The notes under the pieces are model-generated. The model saw only the letters and a list, made by a program, of their open reading frames with translations. It ran no database searches and was not told the origin of the DNA. 64,000 bases of DNA from Gammaproteobacteria bacterium (GTDB lineage: Bacteria; Pseudomonadota; Gammaproteobacteria; GCA-001735895): NCBI GenBank assembly GCA_018669845.1, contig JABHSO010000104.1:1-64000 (forward strand), written 5' to 3'. Of the stretch, positions 44,089 through 53,391 are shown piece by piece (within the stretch, counting starts at the first letter, position 1; every line of letters starts with the position of its first letter). A program made the position numbers and the translations under genes.

Positions 44089-45849
44089 ATGACTAAAACC
44101 AAATATCCCGCAATCTCACTGTTTTTATTTTGTTTAATCCTGCCTTTAAAGCTTACTGCAAACCAGCAACTTGATTCGTTAAAATATATTTCAGCAGCGG
44201 GTGCCCCTTTTTTAACACTTAAAATGCTCGACCAGGCTCAACCGGGTATAGATGAGGATTTGTATGAATGGATTCTATGGGAACAGGAACGTTATTCGAT
44301 ACTCAGTCAGTGGCAACAATGGGATGAATTGCTGATTCGTGTCGAGGGATTGCCAAATGATTTACCAGAACAGTTTTTACAACAGGCTGCGACGTATCAA
44401 ATTAGAGCTTATATTGCTTTAGAACAAAACCGAACGGCGAGAAAACTATTGAGAGAGCAGTTATGGAAAGCAGATGCAGCCAGTTCGAACGAATATAAAA
44501 AGTGGCGCCAACTGGTTATTGAAACGTATTTGAATGAGCAACGCATCGATGATGCACGTGTTTCGATGTTACGGTTTCAGCAGGATTTCGGTCTGGAAAA
44601 TAAGGAATGGATAATGTTACGAGCCAGGGTTTTGATGCAGGCTGAGAGATTTGAAGAAACTATAGATCTGTTATCCAGGCGATTAGACTGGCAGTCTCTG
44701 TTTATGAAATTATTGGCTGAATACCGGAATAAACAGCATGATGCCCAGACAATATGGGATTTAGCCAAAAAGAGAATTGATACGATCAAGGATGATGCCG
44801 AACAACTTGCCAGTTATTGGTCGATAGCAGCGATTGCAGCTCAGGCAATAAGCCCTAAAAACGAAGTTACTGCGCTTGAGGCAAGGCTAAGTATTAATGC
44901 TACTGATAATATTAATTTATATAAAATAGATGCAGATCAGTTGTGGGAAGCTTATTTTCGTTATGCTCAACTGGTCGGAAACAGAAGTGAGTTACTGGTG
45001 GGTGATGATCAAAGCTGGCTGGACCTGGCGGAAAATGCGAAACAGATAACACCGGTAAAGGCACGTAGTCTGTTAGCTTATTTGATGACAGAAAGTTCTC
45101 AGATCGACATACAGCAACAAGCCGCTGCAATTTTTTTACAAACACTGGACTTGCAAAAAGAGTCAAATAAAACACTGATTGATCAGTTATTTAATCAAAG
45201 TGAGCAGTTTGCTGATGCCAAAAGTATACCGGTAGAAATTCGTTTTCAATTAGTCGATATGGCGTTGAAACAGGCTGATATTACTGAAGCAACACGTTTG
45301 ATGTCAGGACTGGATTCGATACCAAAGGATACGCGAGAATTTGACTGGATTTTACGTCAGGCCAGAGTGTTATTGCTTGGCGGAAAGTTACAGCAGGGAG
45401 ATCAAAAATTGACCGAGTTGATTGCTCATTACAGCGAACCCAATAAACTGGATACAGACCATATTTTGCAGATATTGTTTGATCTACAAACATTGGAGGC
45501 TGATGAGCAGGCCATCAAACATTTTCGGCAATTAATGAATTTGTCATTAGAGCCTAATCAACGTAGAGAGATTTTATTCTGGATGGCTGATTCCTTTAAA
45601 GCGTTGAAACAGTATGAGCGAGCAGCCCTGTTATATTTGCAGTCTGCTATGTTTGCAGGCCCTGAAGCGATGGATCCCTGGGCACAGACATCCCGATTTA
45701 GTGCGGCAGAAAGTTTGCAAAAGGCAGGCTTGGTAGATGATGCGAGGAGGGTGTATCAATCGCTGCTGGATATTACTAAAGAGCCCGGTAGACGTTCGGT
45801 GTTAAGACATAATATTCAGCAACTGTGGTTAACTCAAAGTGTTAACTGA
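44089..45849 (+). CDS. Exported TPR-like repeat protein of unknown function
   Basis: A protein of about 586 residues with a signal peptide (YPAISLFLFCLILPLKLTA). The rest is almost entirely helical repeats with TPR-like periodicity (for example WMADSFKALKQYERAALLYLQSA and VDDARRVYQSLLDI near the C-terminus). No catalytic domain was recognised. The frame continues upstream into rplS, but the ATG at 44089 gives the signal peptide. It has no clear Shine-Dalgarno sequence and begins just 11 bases after the rplS terminator T-tract. ogt overlaps its stop by 11 bases. Confidence 0.75.
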   Translation: MTKTKYPAISLFLFCLILPLKLTANQQLDSLKYISAAGAPFLTLKMLDQAQPGIDEDLYEWILWEQERYSILSQWQQWDELLIRVEGLPNDLPEQFLQQAATYQIRAYIALEQNRTARKLLREQLWKADAASSNEYKKWRQLVIETYLNEQRIDDARVSMLRFQQDFGLENKEWIMLRARVLMQAERFEETIDLLSRRLDWQSLFMKLLAEYRNKQHDAQTIWDLAKKRIDTIKDDAEQLASYWSIAAIAAQAISPKNEVTALEARLSINATDNINLYKIDADQLWEAYFRYAQLVGNRSELLVGDDQSWLDLAENAKQITPVKARSLLAYLMTESSQIDIQQQAAAIFLQTLDLQKESNKTLIDQLFNQSEQFADAKSIPVEIRFQLVDMALKQADITEATRLMSGLDSIPKDTREFDWILRQARVLLLGGKLQQGDQKLTELIAHYSEPNKLDTDHILQILFDLQTLEADEQAIKHFRQLMNLSLEPNQRREILFWMADSFKALKQYERAALLYLQSAMFAGPEAMDPWAQTSRFSAAESLQKAGLVDDARRVYQSLLDITKEPGRRSVLRHNIQQLWLTQSVN

Positions 45850-46309
45850 GGAAGTTTACTTTTACTATCAATCACCATTATCAAATCTATATTTGACTGT
45901 CACTGGCTTGCAAATATTAAAACTTGAATATGATCCACAACAAAAAGAATGCTTTCAGAAATTGTTACCAGATGGTGAAATTAAAAGCTGGTTAGATTCA
46001 TATTTCTCCGGTCAGCCACAACAGCAAGTACCAGCAATAAAGATTAAAGGCACTGCTTTTCAGCAAAAAGTCTGGGAAGTGATGTTAAAAATTCCTTACG
46101 GGGAAACGTTGAGTTATGGGGATGTGAGTAATATTCTGGACTCCGCTCCACGAGCCGTGGGTCAGGCCTGTAAACGTAACCCTGTTCCCATTTTAATTCC
46201 CTGTCATCGTATTGTCGCCAAACAGTCTATCGGCGGATATGAAGGTGCCACAAGCGGACATCGATTAGACCGTAAACAATGGTTGTTAAACCATGAAACC
46301 CCTCAATAA
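45839..46309 (+). CDS. ogt: Methylated-DNA-protein-cysteine methyltransferase
   Basis: A 156-residue suicide DNA-repair protein that removes alkyl groups from O6-alkylguanine. The acceptor is Cys122 in PVPILIPCHRIVA. The helix-turn-helix arginine-finger region AVGQACKRNP and the FQQKVWEVMLKIPYGET block are intact. It starts with GTG at 45839 inside the preceding gene's last codons, so it is probably translationally coupled to the TPR-like gene. Confidence 0.92.
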   Translation: MLTEEVYFYYQSPLSNLYLTVTGLQILKLEYDPQQKECFQKLLPDGEIKSWLDSYFSGQPQQQVPAIKIKGTAFQQKVWEVMLKIPYGETLSYGDVSNILDSAPRAVGQACKRNPVPILIPCHRIVAKQSIGGYEGATSGHRLDRKQWLLNHETPQ

Positions 46310-46349
46310 AAGCTCTTCAGCACTGTTTTAAAGGTAATTTGAATAGTCG

Positions 46350-46377
46350 CTTGAATTGTATGCTTTTATCCTCATAT
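46350..46377 (+). promoter_or_regulatory. Sigma-32 (heat-shock) promoter of htpG
   Basis: CTTGAA at 46350-46355 and CCTCATAT at 46370-46377 are separated by 14 bases. The RpoH consensus is CTTGAA, 13-15 bases, CCCCATNT, so the -35 is perfect and the -10 differs at one position. htpG is a classical sigma-32 target, which supports the call. A GGGC/GCCC hairpin (46396-46409) lies in the leader. Confidence 0.78.
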
Positions 46378-46437
46378 ACAGGTGATCAATTTTAATGGGC
46401 TTTTGCCCAAATCACTATTTGAACAAAGGTAAACAAG

Positions 46438-48339
46438 ATGACTGTAGAAGCTAAAACTGAAACACGCGGATTTGAAACCGAAGTAAACCAGCTACTGGAT
46501 TTGATGATCCATAGCCTTTATTCAAATAAAGAAATATTTATGCGGGAACTTATCTCGAATGCTTCTGATGCCTGTGACAAACTGCGTTTTCAGGCAGTTT
46601 CAGATGACAGCCTGTATGGTGATGACAGTGAATTAAAAGTTAAGGTCGCTTTTGATAAAGAAGCGCGCACTATCACCATTACCGATAACGGTATCGGCAT
46701 GACCCGTGATGAAGTCATCGACCATATTGGCACCATCGCCAAATCGGGAACCAAGTCTTTCCTTAGTTCTTTAACCGGTGATGAATCTTCCGATGCTCAG
46801 TTAATCGGTCAGTTTGGTGTGGGGTTTTATTCCTCTTTTATAGTCGCTGATGAAGTTACCCTAAAAACTCGAAAAGCTGGAGATGATATTGAAAATGGCG
46901 TGAGCTGGACATCAAAAGGCAAGGGTGAATACGATATTCAAACGATTGAAAAGCCTGCTCGCGGTACAGAAATTACGCTGCATTTACGTGAAGATGAAGA
47001 TGAGTTGTTGAATGACTGGAAACTGCGTTCAATTATTACTCAATACAGTGATCACATCAGCTTTCCTGTGTTGATGGATAAAGTAACTGAACCTGAAGAA
47101 GAAGGTGGTGAAACCACTATTGAAGAAGAGACCGTAAATCAGGCTTCAGCATTATGGACACTGTCAAAAAGTGATATTTCAGATGATGAGTACAAAGAAT
47201 TTTATAAACACGTCGCGCATGATTTTGAAGATCCCCTGGACTGGATTCATAACCGAGTAGAAGGTACAAACGAATACACTTCTTTGCTGTATTTACCAAA
47301 GCGTGCGCCTTTCGATCTGTACGATCGTGAATCTAAAAATGGCATCAAACTTTATGTTCAACGTGTCTTTATTCTGGAAGACTCAGAACAGTTAATGCCT
47401 AAATATCTGCGTTTTGTGCGTGGTCTGGTTGACTCAAATTCACTGTCTTTGAATGTATCTCGTGAAATTCTGCAAAGTAGCAAAGTCATTGACAGCATTC
47501 GTAACGGCTCAGTGAAAAAGATTCTGACCATGCTGGAAAAAATGGCCAAGAATGATCCTGAAAAGTACCAGTCTTTCTGGAATGAGTTTGGCAAAGTATT
47601 AAAAGAAGGTCCGGGTGAAGATTTTGGCAACAAGGAAAAAGTTGGAAAATTGATGCGTTTTGCATCTACTCATACTGATTCTGAAGATCAGAATGTTTCA
47701 CTGGATGATTACATCAGTCGCATGAATGAAGGTCAGGAAAAGATTTATTATATTGCTGCCGATACTCACTCTGCCGCTAAAAATAGCCCACATCTTGAGA
47801 TTTTCCGTAAGAAAGGCATCGAAGTTCTATTGCTGTCTGACCGTGTTGATGAATGGTTGACTTCTCACTTTACTGAGTATGATGGAAAAAGCCTGCAATC
47901 AGTTGCCAAAGGTGAGCTCGACCTGGACAAAGATGATGAAGAATCAAAGAAAGAGCAGGAAAAGAAAGCCAAAGAGTCTGAAGGTTTGATCAAACGTATG
48001 AAAGATTCTTTAGGTGATAAAGTTGAGGAAGTACGAATATCTACCCGTTTAACCAGTTCACCCGCCTGTATCGTGTTAAATCAACAGGATATGGCCATGC
48101 ACATGCAACGTTTGATGAAAGAAGCGGGTCATGAACTACCTGGATCTAAACCAATACTTGAGATTAATACAGATCATCCTATAGTTAAAAGACTGGAAGA
48201 AGAAAAATCAGATGATAAATTTAGTGACTGGTCTGATATTCTTTTTGATCAGGCGATTCTGGCAGAAGGTGGTCAACTTGATGATCCAGCCAGTTTTGTC
48301 CATAAACTTAATGAAATGCTGGTAACCATTGCAGAGTAA
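46438..48339 (+). CDS. htpG: Chaperone HtpG (Hsp90)
   Basis: A 633-residue Hsp90 homologue, an ATP-dependent chaperone acting with the DnaK system. The GHKL ATPase domain has [41 protein letters not shown] and GQFGVGFYS. Middle and C-terminal dimerisation domains are complete. The heat-shock type promoter upstream fits its regulation. The PilZ gene overlaps its end by 11 bases. Confidence 0.98.
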   Translation: MTVEAKTETRGFETEVNQLLDLMIHSLYSNKEIFMRELISNASDACDKLRFQAVSDDSLYGDDSELKVKVAFDKEARTITITDNGIGMTRDEVIDHIGTIAKSGTKSFLSSLTGDESSDAQLIGQFGVGFYSSFIVADEVTLKTRKAGDDIENGVSWTSKGKGEYDIQTIEKPARGTEITLHLREDEDELLNDWKLRSIITQYSDHISFPVLMDKVTEPEEEGGETTIEEETVNQASALWTLSKSDISDDEYKEFYKHVAHDFEDPLDWIHNRVEGTNEYTSLLYLPKRAPFDLYDRESKNGIKLYVQRVFILEDSEQLMPKYLRFVRGLVDSNSLSLNVSREILQSSKVIDSIRNGSVKKILTMLEKMAKNDPEKYQSFWNEFGKVLKEGPGEDFGNKEKVGKLMRFASTHTDSEDQNVSLDDYISRMNEGQEKIYYIAADTHSAAKNSPHLEIFRKKGIEVLLLSDRVDEWLTSHFTEYDGKSLQSVAKGELDLDKDDEESKKEQEKKAKESEGLIKRMKDSLGDKVEEVRISTRLTSSPACIVLNQQDMAMHMQRLMKEAGHELPGSKPILEINTDHPIVKRLEEEKSDDKFSDWSDILFDQAILAEGGQLDDPASFVHKLNEMLVTIAE

Positions 48340-48781
48340 ATCAAAGCTAAGAAAATTTATTCGTCACCCGGCTGATGTACCTCTCAAGGTATCATTGGGC
48401 TGGGTGGATGAAAATGATGTAACCATCCATCCTTGCGATAATCTGGATAACGTAAGCCTGGGTGGTCTTGCCTTCAAATCACCCCAGGCTATTCCTAACG
48501 GGCAGCCAGTAAAAATCAGTTTTCCTCTGCTAAACAAAGATCATGTTTTAACCGGTCTGGTTGTGTGGAATAAAAAAAGTACTAAAGGATTTGAAATAGG
48601 GCTCGAATTTGATGACCCGAATGAATTGTTCCGCCTGCGAATGATTGAACAAATCTGCCATATTGAACATTACCGAGCTGAAGTAAAACAGCATCAGGGT
48701 CGCCAGCTAACCAGTGAACAGGCAGCAAAGGAATGGATCAAACTTTATGCAGCAGATTTTCCAAACCTGAAAAATGACTGA
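48329..48781 (+). CDS. PilZ-domain protein
   Basis: A 150-residue protein with a PilZ c-di-GMP-binding domain. [14 protein letters not shown] provides the RxxxR motif near residue 8, and [14 protein letters not shown] provides the D/NxSxxG motif. The residues after about 100 are helical. The best start is a TTG at 48329 overlapping htpG by 11 bases. It may sense c-di-GMP in control of motility or matrix, but the partner is not visible. The following gene overlaps its stop by 8 bases. Confidence 0.88.
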   Translation: MQSKSKLRKFIRHPADVPLKVSLGWVDENDVTIHPCDNLDNVSLGGLAFKSPQAIPNGQPVKISFPLLNKDHVLTGLVVWNKKSTKGFEIGLEFDDPNELFRLRMIEQICHIEHYRAEVKQHQGRQLTSEQAAKEWIKLYAADFPNLKND

Positions 48782-49775
48782 CTCAAGCAGTAACCCCCGT
48801 ATTGCTATTATTGGCTCTGGCCTTGCCGGGTTAACCTGTGCTACAGCATTAAAAGGTTTTGCTGATGTACAGTTGTTTGAAAAATCAGTTTTTGTTGGTG
48901 GTCGATTGAGTCGTTACCAGTTTGGTGAATACCGGTTTAATCATGGCGAACAATATTTCACTGTTTCTAATTCTCTGTTTTTAAATATAGTGAAAGCATG
49001 GCAGTCTGCCGGTGTTGTTCGCCCCTGGGATGGCTGGATTGTAGAGCTCGATAAAGGGCAGCTATTAAATTTGGGTGATCAGACACAGCGCTATGCTGGT
49101 TATCCGCACATGCAGGCAGTGACTGATAGTCTGGCTCATAATTGTCAGGTTAAGCTTTCAACTTCAATCGTTGAAATTGAAAAACATGAAAATGGTCAAT
49201 GGCGTCTGTTTGATGAGCGAGGTGGATATCAGGGCCTTTTTGATATCGTAATTTTAGCTACTTCTGCGCACCAGATTTCGACAATATCCGGTGTCGTAAA
49301 TTCGATTAAATTGGAAGCAGATAAAGTCGATATGACGCTATGCTGGAGTGCAATGTTCGATTTTGGACAGGCGTTGAACATACCTTTCGATGCAGCTTTT
49401 GTGCTAAATTCGCCAATTTCATGGACTTCTCGTTTTCAGGGAGTCGACTCTATAACTTCTAAAGAAGATTGCTGGGTTATTCATGCGTCGCCTGAGTGGT
49501 CTTTACAATATGCAGCAAGTTTTCGAGGTAGAGTAATGCACTCATTATTAGATGCTTTTTTTGAAGCCTGTGATATTCCGGCCGTTAAACCGGTATCCTC
49601 GAATGTGCATTGCTGGAAACATGCTTTACCCATTAATACTCTGGAGCAGGATTGTCTGTTTGATGAACAGGAATCCATTGGAGCTTGCGGTGACTGGTGT
49701 ACCTCGCCACGCATTGAAGGTGCTGTGCTGAGTGGGTTTTCGATGGCAGATCGCGTGATGAAATTTATCAAGTGA
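48774..49775 (+). CDS. FAD-dependent NAD(P)-binding oxidoreductase (amine-oxidase-like)
   Basis: A 333-residue flavoprotein. The N-terminal dinucleotide-binding motif is IAIIGSGLAGLTCATAL, followed by GGRLSRYQFGEYRFNHGEQYFTV, the flavin-contact block typical of renalase-like and small amine-oxidase-like FAD proteins. The C-terminus has IGACGDWCTSPRIEGAVLSG, a second FAD-contact region. The substrate is unknown. It lies between the PilZ and HDOD genes and overlaps the PilZ stop by 8 bases. Confidence 0.88.
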   Translation: MTDSSSNPRIAIIGSGLAGLTCATALKGFADVQLFEKSVFVGGRLSRYQFGEYRFNHGEQYFTVSNSLFLNIVKAWQSAGVVRPWDGWIVELDKGQLLNLGDQTQRYAGYPHMQAVTDSLAHNCQVKLSTSIVEIEKHENGQWRLFDERGGYQGLFDIVILATSAHQISTISGVVNSIKLEADKVDMTLCWSAMFDFGQALNIPFDAAFVLNSPISWTSRFQGVDSITSKEDCWVIHASPEWSLQYAASFRGRVMHSLLDAFFEACDIPAVKPVSSNVHCWKHALPINTLEQDCLFDEQESIGACGDWCTSPRIEGAVLSGFSMADRVMKFIK

Positions 49776-49779
49776 CTTG

Positions 49780-51009
49780 ATGATGACACATACCGTCGAA
49801 AACTTTGCTCAAAAAAATAAACTGAAACCACTTAATGAGCTGGGTTCTAATGATCTGACTTATTTATACTCCAAGTCTGAAATACAGCAACTTGATCCAA
49901 GAACCCTGATAACTTTAGAACACGGTCGCCTGGTGTATTTACTTGAGGGAGAAGTATCCCTGTTATCAGGTGGTTTTGTGACAGAAAAATTTACCCACCT
50001 TGAACAGCGTTCTTTGTTGCCACTGTTTAATGAATCATTAGATGAAGATTCGGCTATTTTAACCAGTCATGGCATTATCCTGCAGGTTGACCAATCTCTT
50101 TTTGAAGGCCTGTATTCACAGGCTCAGGCCTCATCTGTTGAAATGGAAGAAGTGAGTTTAAGTGAATCTGAAAATGATTTATTTCAAAGTCTTTTAAACG
50201 CTTTTATGCAAAAAAAGCTGGATCTACCTTCGTTACCCGAAGCAGCCTTGAAAGTTCGTCAGGCAATTAACAGCCCGGATGTCGGGAGCACTGAAATTAT
50301 CCAGATAGTGCAAAGTGATCCGGTGCTGAGTGCGCGACTTGTCAGGGTGGCAAACAGTCCTCTTTACGGTACCTGGCGAGAAATTAAGACTGTACGAGAT
50401 GCGGTTCGAAGGCTGGGCCTGGAAACCACCAAAAATTTAAGTTTTAGTTTATCGGTTAAACAATTGTTTAGTGCGAAAACCTCGGTAATTAAAAGCTTTA
50501 TTCAAAATCTTTATAATGAGAGCACTTCTATCGCTGCTATTGCTTTTGTTATAACTCAAACTCAGGCTGAAGATCTGGATCCAGAGCAAGCCCTGTTAAG
50601 TGGTTTAATTCAAAATCTCGGACTGATTCCAATATTGAAATATATTGATATGCACCCATCTATGATGCAGTCAGCGGAGTTATTAGGCAAAAGTATCGAA
50701 AACTTACAGTTACCAGTCAGCACCATGATTTTCAATGAATGGAACTTTGATCCAGAGTTTATTGATATTGTGGAGCATGCTAAAAACTGGACACGGAATT
50801 CAGGTGATACAGTAGATTACTGTGATGTAGTGATTGCTGCCCGATTATTATATTTGCAGGAAAAAGATGAGTTACCTGTAGATAATCTGCAAAAATTACC
50901 GGTAATTCAAAAGCTTCGCTTGACGGAATTTGATGATGACGGCCAATTTTTTATGGATAAAGCTGATGAGCAAATCCAGGAAATGAATAAACTGTTACAT
51001 ACCGTTTAA
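49780..51009 (+). CDS. HDOD-domain protein with N-terminal cNMP-like domain
   Basis: About 409 residues. The C-terminal two thirds is an HDOD domain (from LPSLPEAALKVRQAINSPDVG, including VQSDPVLSARLVRVANSPLYG and TVRDAVRRLGLETTKNLSF). HDOD domains lack the catalytic His-Asp pair of HD hydrolases and act in signalling. The N-terminal 110 residues look like a degenerate cyclic-nucleotide-binding fold (LEHGRLVYLLEGEVSLLSGG). No clear phosphate-binding cassette is visible, so nucleotide binding is doubtful. It starts 5 bases after the oxidoreductase stop. Confidence 0.85.
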   Translation: MMTHTVENFAQKNKLKPLNELGSNDLTYLYSKSEIQQLDPRTLITLEHGRLVYLLEGEVSLLSGGFVTEKFTHLEQRSLLPLFNESLDEDSAILTSHGIILQVDQSLFEGLYSQAQASSVEMEEVSLSESENDLFQSLLNAFMQKKLDLPSLPEAALKVRQAINSPDVGSTEIIQIVQSDPVLSARLVRVANSPLYGTWREIKTVRDAVRRLGLETTKNLSFSLSVKQLFSAKTSVIKSFIQNLYNESTSIAAIAFVITQTQAEDLDPEQALLSGLIQNLGLIPILKYIDMHPSMMQSAELLGKSIENLQLPVSTMIFNEWNFDPEFIDIVEHAKNWTRNSGDTVDYCDVVIAARLLYLQEKDELPVDNLQKLPVIQKLRLTEFDDDGQFFMDKADEQIQEMNKLLHTV

Positions 51010-51033
51010 ACTAGTATTATCTGTGAGACTACC

Positions 51034-51468
51034 ATGTCGGAAAAAAACCATGTGATCTGTGCAAGCTGTGGCTCTATCAATAATGTGCCTGCGGCTAGAA
51101 TGGCGGATAACCCTGTCTGTGGAAAATGTAAAAAACCAGTGATGACCGGTCAACCGATGGAATTGAATGAAGCTGGCTTTAATCGTTTTGTGAGTAAAAG
51201 TGATCAACCTTTACTGGTTGATTTCTGGGCACCCTGGTGTGGTCCCTGTAAAATGATGGCTCCTGTTTTTACTCAGGCTGCGACACAACTTGAACCTCAG
51301 TTCAGGTTAATTAAAGTCAATACAGAAGTGGAGCAAAATCTGGCAGGCAGATTACGTATCCAGTCTATTCCTACCCTGGCTATTTATAAAAATGGACAGG
51401 AAGTTATTCGTCAGCCCGGAGCGATGGGTTTGGGAGATTTAACCTCATGGGCAAGATCGCATGCCTGA
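51034..51468 (+). CDS. trxC: Thioredoxin 2 (zinc-binding type)
   Basis: A 144-residue thioredoxin of the TrxC type. Its N-terminal zinc site has Cys9, Cys12, Cys29 and Cys32 (VICASCGSINN and NPVCGKCKKPV), followed by the thioredoxin domain with active site WAPWCGPCKM (Cys69 and Cys72). TrxC is a cytosolic disulfide reductase often induced by oxidative stress. The zinc motif fixes the start. hsp15 overlaps its stop by 8 bases. Confidence 0.95.
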   Translation: MSEKNHVICASCGSINNVPAARMADNPVCGKCKKPVMTGQPMELNEAGFNRFVSKSDQPLLVDFWAPWCGPCKMMAPVFTQAATQLEPQFRLIKVNTEVEQNLAGRLRIQSIPTLAIYKNGQEVIRQPGAMGLGDLTSWARSHA

Positions 51469-51847
51469 TGATAAAGTAAGAATAGATAAATGGCTGTGGG
51501 CTGCGAGATTTTTTAAAACCAGGGCTCTTGCCAGTACTGCAGTTAATGGCGGTAAGGTTCATCTGGATGGCCAGCGTATTAAAGCTTCCCGGGCAGTAAA
51601 ATTGAATGATGTTTATGAAATACACCGTGGATTTGAACGGTTACAGGTAATAGTCGATCAACTATCAAGTCGTCGTGGTCCAGCCTCTGTAGCCCAGACT
51701 CTTTACACTGAAACGGATAAAAGTATAGCAATTCGTGAAAAAGAGGCGGAGCAAAGAAAGCTCTCCCGCTTACAGCACCCGGTGATGGATCATCGGCCAA
51801 ACAAACAGGAAAGGCGTAAAATGCGAAGTTTTACAGGCAAAAACTGA
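51461..51847 (+). CDS. hslR: Heat-shock protein 15 (S4-domain RNA-binding)
   Basis: A 128-residue S4-domain protein with VRIDKWLWAARFFKTRALASTAVNGGKVHLDGQRIKASR. The C-terminal segment is basic, with the lysine/arginine tail NKQERRKMRSF. The E. coli homologue Hsp15 binds 50S subunits carrying stalled nascent chains after heat shock. It overlaps the trxC stop by 8 bases and so may be co-expressed with it. Confidence 0.94.
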   Translation: MPDDKVRIDKWLWAARFFKTRALASTAVNGGKVHLDGQRIKASRAVKLNDVYEIHRGFERLQVIVDQLSSRRGPASVAQTLYTETDKSIAIREKEAEQRKLSRLQHPVMDHRPNKQERRKMRSFTGKN

Positions 51848-51872
51848 AATGGTTCTGAACAGTTACAAACTT

Positions 51873-51900
51873 TTGTATATGTTTAAACGTATGTTAATAT
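51873..51900 (+). promoter_or_regulatory. Candidate arsR promoter overlapped by a palindrome (operator)
   Basis: TTGTAT at 51873-51878 and TAATAT at 51895-51900 are 16 bases apart. The imperfect palindrome ATATGTTTAAACGTAT (51877-51892) fills the spacer, exactly where an ArsR-type repressor would block RNA polymerase. A GGGAGT/ACTCCC hairpin follows at 51912-51932 in the leader. Palindrome and position are visible; ArsR binding is inference. Confidence 0.5.
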
Positions 51901-51957
51901 GGTTGGGCTGAGGGAGTATCTACTGAACTCCCCGATGGTTTAGTTAAAAGGAAGATC

Positions 51958-52311
51958 ATGCAACCAGAACAGGTTCTAAAAGCACTCGCCGATATTACGC
52001 GACTTCGAATTATCCATCTTATTAAAGAGCATAATGAGCTTTGTGTATGTGAATTAACTGAAGCCCTGGATATTATACAACCCAAAATTTCTCGCCATCT
52101 GGCTATTTTGAGAAAAACAGGTCTGTTGATTGATCGACGTGAAGGACAGTGGATTTTTTACTCGCTATCCAGTGATTTGACTCTGTGGGTCAATGAGTTG
52201 ATTAATGCTGCGAATATGGGTTGTAAGGGTAAAGAGCCATTTGATATAGATTCAAAAAAGCTTGCTAAACTCAACCTGCTTTCTTCATTTGCCTGCCAAA
52301 GCTGCGCCTAA
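51958..52311 (+). CDS. ArsR-family metalloid-responsive repressor
   Basis: A 117-residue winged-helix protein. The helix-turn-helix includes ELCVCELTEALDIIQPKISRHLAIL, with Cys29 and Cys31 in the ELCVCEL alpha-3 motif known from the arsenic sensor of E. coli. Extra cysteines lie near the C-terminus (Cys89, Cys113, Cys116). It heads a plus-strand cluster of six genes, and a palindrome overlaps its candidate promoter, so autorepression is plausible. The inducing ligand (As(III), Sb(III) or a reactive sulfur species) is not settled by sequence. Confidence 0.9.
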   Translation: MQPEQVLKALADITRLRIIHLIKEHNELCVCELTEALDIIQPKISRHLAILRKTGLLIDRREGQWIFYSLSSDLTLWVNELINAANMGCKGKEPFDIDSKKLAKLNLLSSFACQSCA

Positions 52312-52351
52312 AATATATTCTAATTTGTGTCAAACTGATTATTCGTAAAAA

Positions 52352-52391
52352 CATATATATGAATTGATGTATATATTAAAAACTGTATAAT
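52352..52391 (+). promoter_or_regulatory. Promoter with AT palindromes upstream of the rhodanese gene
   Basis: TTGATG at 52364-52369 and a perfect TATAAT at 52386-52391 are 16 bases apart. The palindrome CATATATATG (52352-52361) lies directly upstream, and a related ATGTATATATT stretch overlaps the spacer. They resemble the palindrome at the arsR promoter in composition, though not in exact sequence. The leader of about 80 bases is AT-rich. Confidence 0.62.
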
Positions 52392-52476
52392 TCGTTCCCA
52401 AATTAAACCAATAGACTGAAAGTGAATAACTATTCTTTTTCAGCCTTAAAACCGTCTTATATCAGCAGGAGAATTC

Positions 52477-53391
52477 ATGAAGCTTTATTCACCCCTTGCC
52501 GGATTACTATTAATTTTTAGTTCATTGTCAGTCATGGCCGATCGTAGTTTTTTAGTCGATGCCGACTGGTTAGCTGAGCATATAGATGATGAAAATCAGG
52601 TGGTTCTGGAAGTTAGATACCATCCACACCGTTATTACACGATTGGTCATATCCCTGGTTCAGTTCAGGTGCAGCGTTTTAAAGACCTTGGTGATAATCA
52701 GTCTAATCCAATTATGCGGATTCCTTCACAGCAGGCTTTTCAGGACACTTTGCGCAGTTGGGGTATAAATAATGATTCAACGGTAGTGATTTATGATGAC
52801 TCCAGTACTGCTCTTGCTTCACGTGTGTACTTTTTACTGGATTTGTTTGGTTTTAATATGAATCAGGTGAAAATTCTTGAGGGCGGAACTATTGAATGGA
52901 CGGCTTTTGAAGAATTAACTAAAGAGGCTACACCCGTTTCACAGGGTCAGGTTACGTTAAAAGCTATGGACCAAAGCAAGGTTATCGAATGGTCAAATGT
53001 ATATGATGATGTTGTTTCACGCCGGGATTCTTCTGTTGTATTACTGGATGCGCGTCCGCATGACATGTACACAGGTAAGATCATTCAGCATTCCATTATG
53101 GCTGGTCATATTCCGGGGGCAATTAATATTGTTAGCCTGGATGGAACTGAATCGCAAAAATGGATAAGTGAAGAAGCGCTTACCGAACTGTATGCTCCAA
53201 TTGAAAAGGATAAAACTATCTACGCTTATTGTCATGATGGCTTTCGTATGAGCCTGGCCTATGTGCAATTGAAAAGCCTGGGATATGAAAATATTCGTTT
53301 ATATAACGGCGGCTGGTCTCATTGGGGTAACCGTTTAACATTGCCAACCGTAGAAGGTGATAAACCATATGCTGGTGACTATGACTTATAA
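52477..53391 (+). CDS. Exported two-domain rhodanese-type sulfurtransferase
   Basis: A 304-residue protein with signal peptide LAGLLLIFSSLSVMA and two rhodanese domains (about 20-150 and 165-300). The active-site cysteine is Cys252 in YAYCHDGFRMS. The N-terminal copy lacks a catalytic cysteine, as is usual. Rhodaneses move sulfane sulfur between donors and thiol or cyanide acceptors. Export to the periplasm is less common than cytosolic location. It has its own promoter candidate after arsR. The MBL gene overlaps its end. Confidence 0.9.
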   Translation: MKLYSPLAGLLLIFSSLSVMADRSFLVDADWLAEHIDDENQVVLEVRYHPHRYYTIGHIPGSVQVQRFKDLGDNQSNPIMRIPSQQAFQDTLRSWGINNDSTVVIYDDSSTALASRVYFLLDLFGFNMNQVKILEGGTIEWTAFEELTKEATPVSQGQVTLKAMDQSKVIEWSNVYDDVVSRRDSSVVLLDARPHDMYTGKIIQHSIMAGHIPGAINIVSLDGTESQKWISEEALTELYAPIEKDKTIYAYCHDGFRMSLAYVQLKSLGYENIRLYNGGWSHWGNRLTLPTVEGDKPYAGDYDL

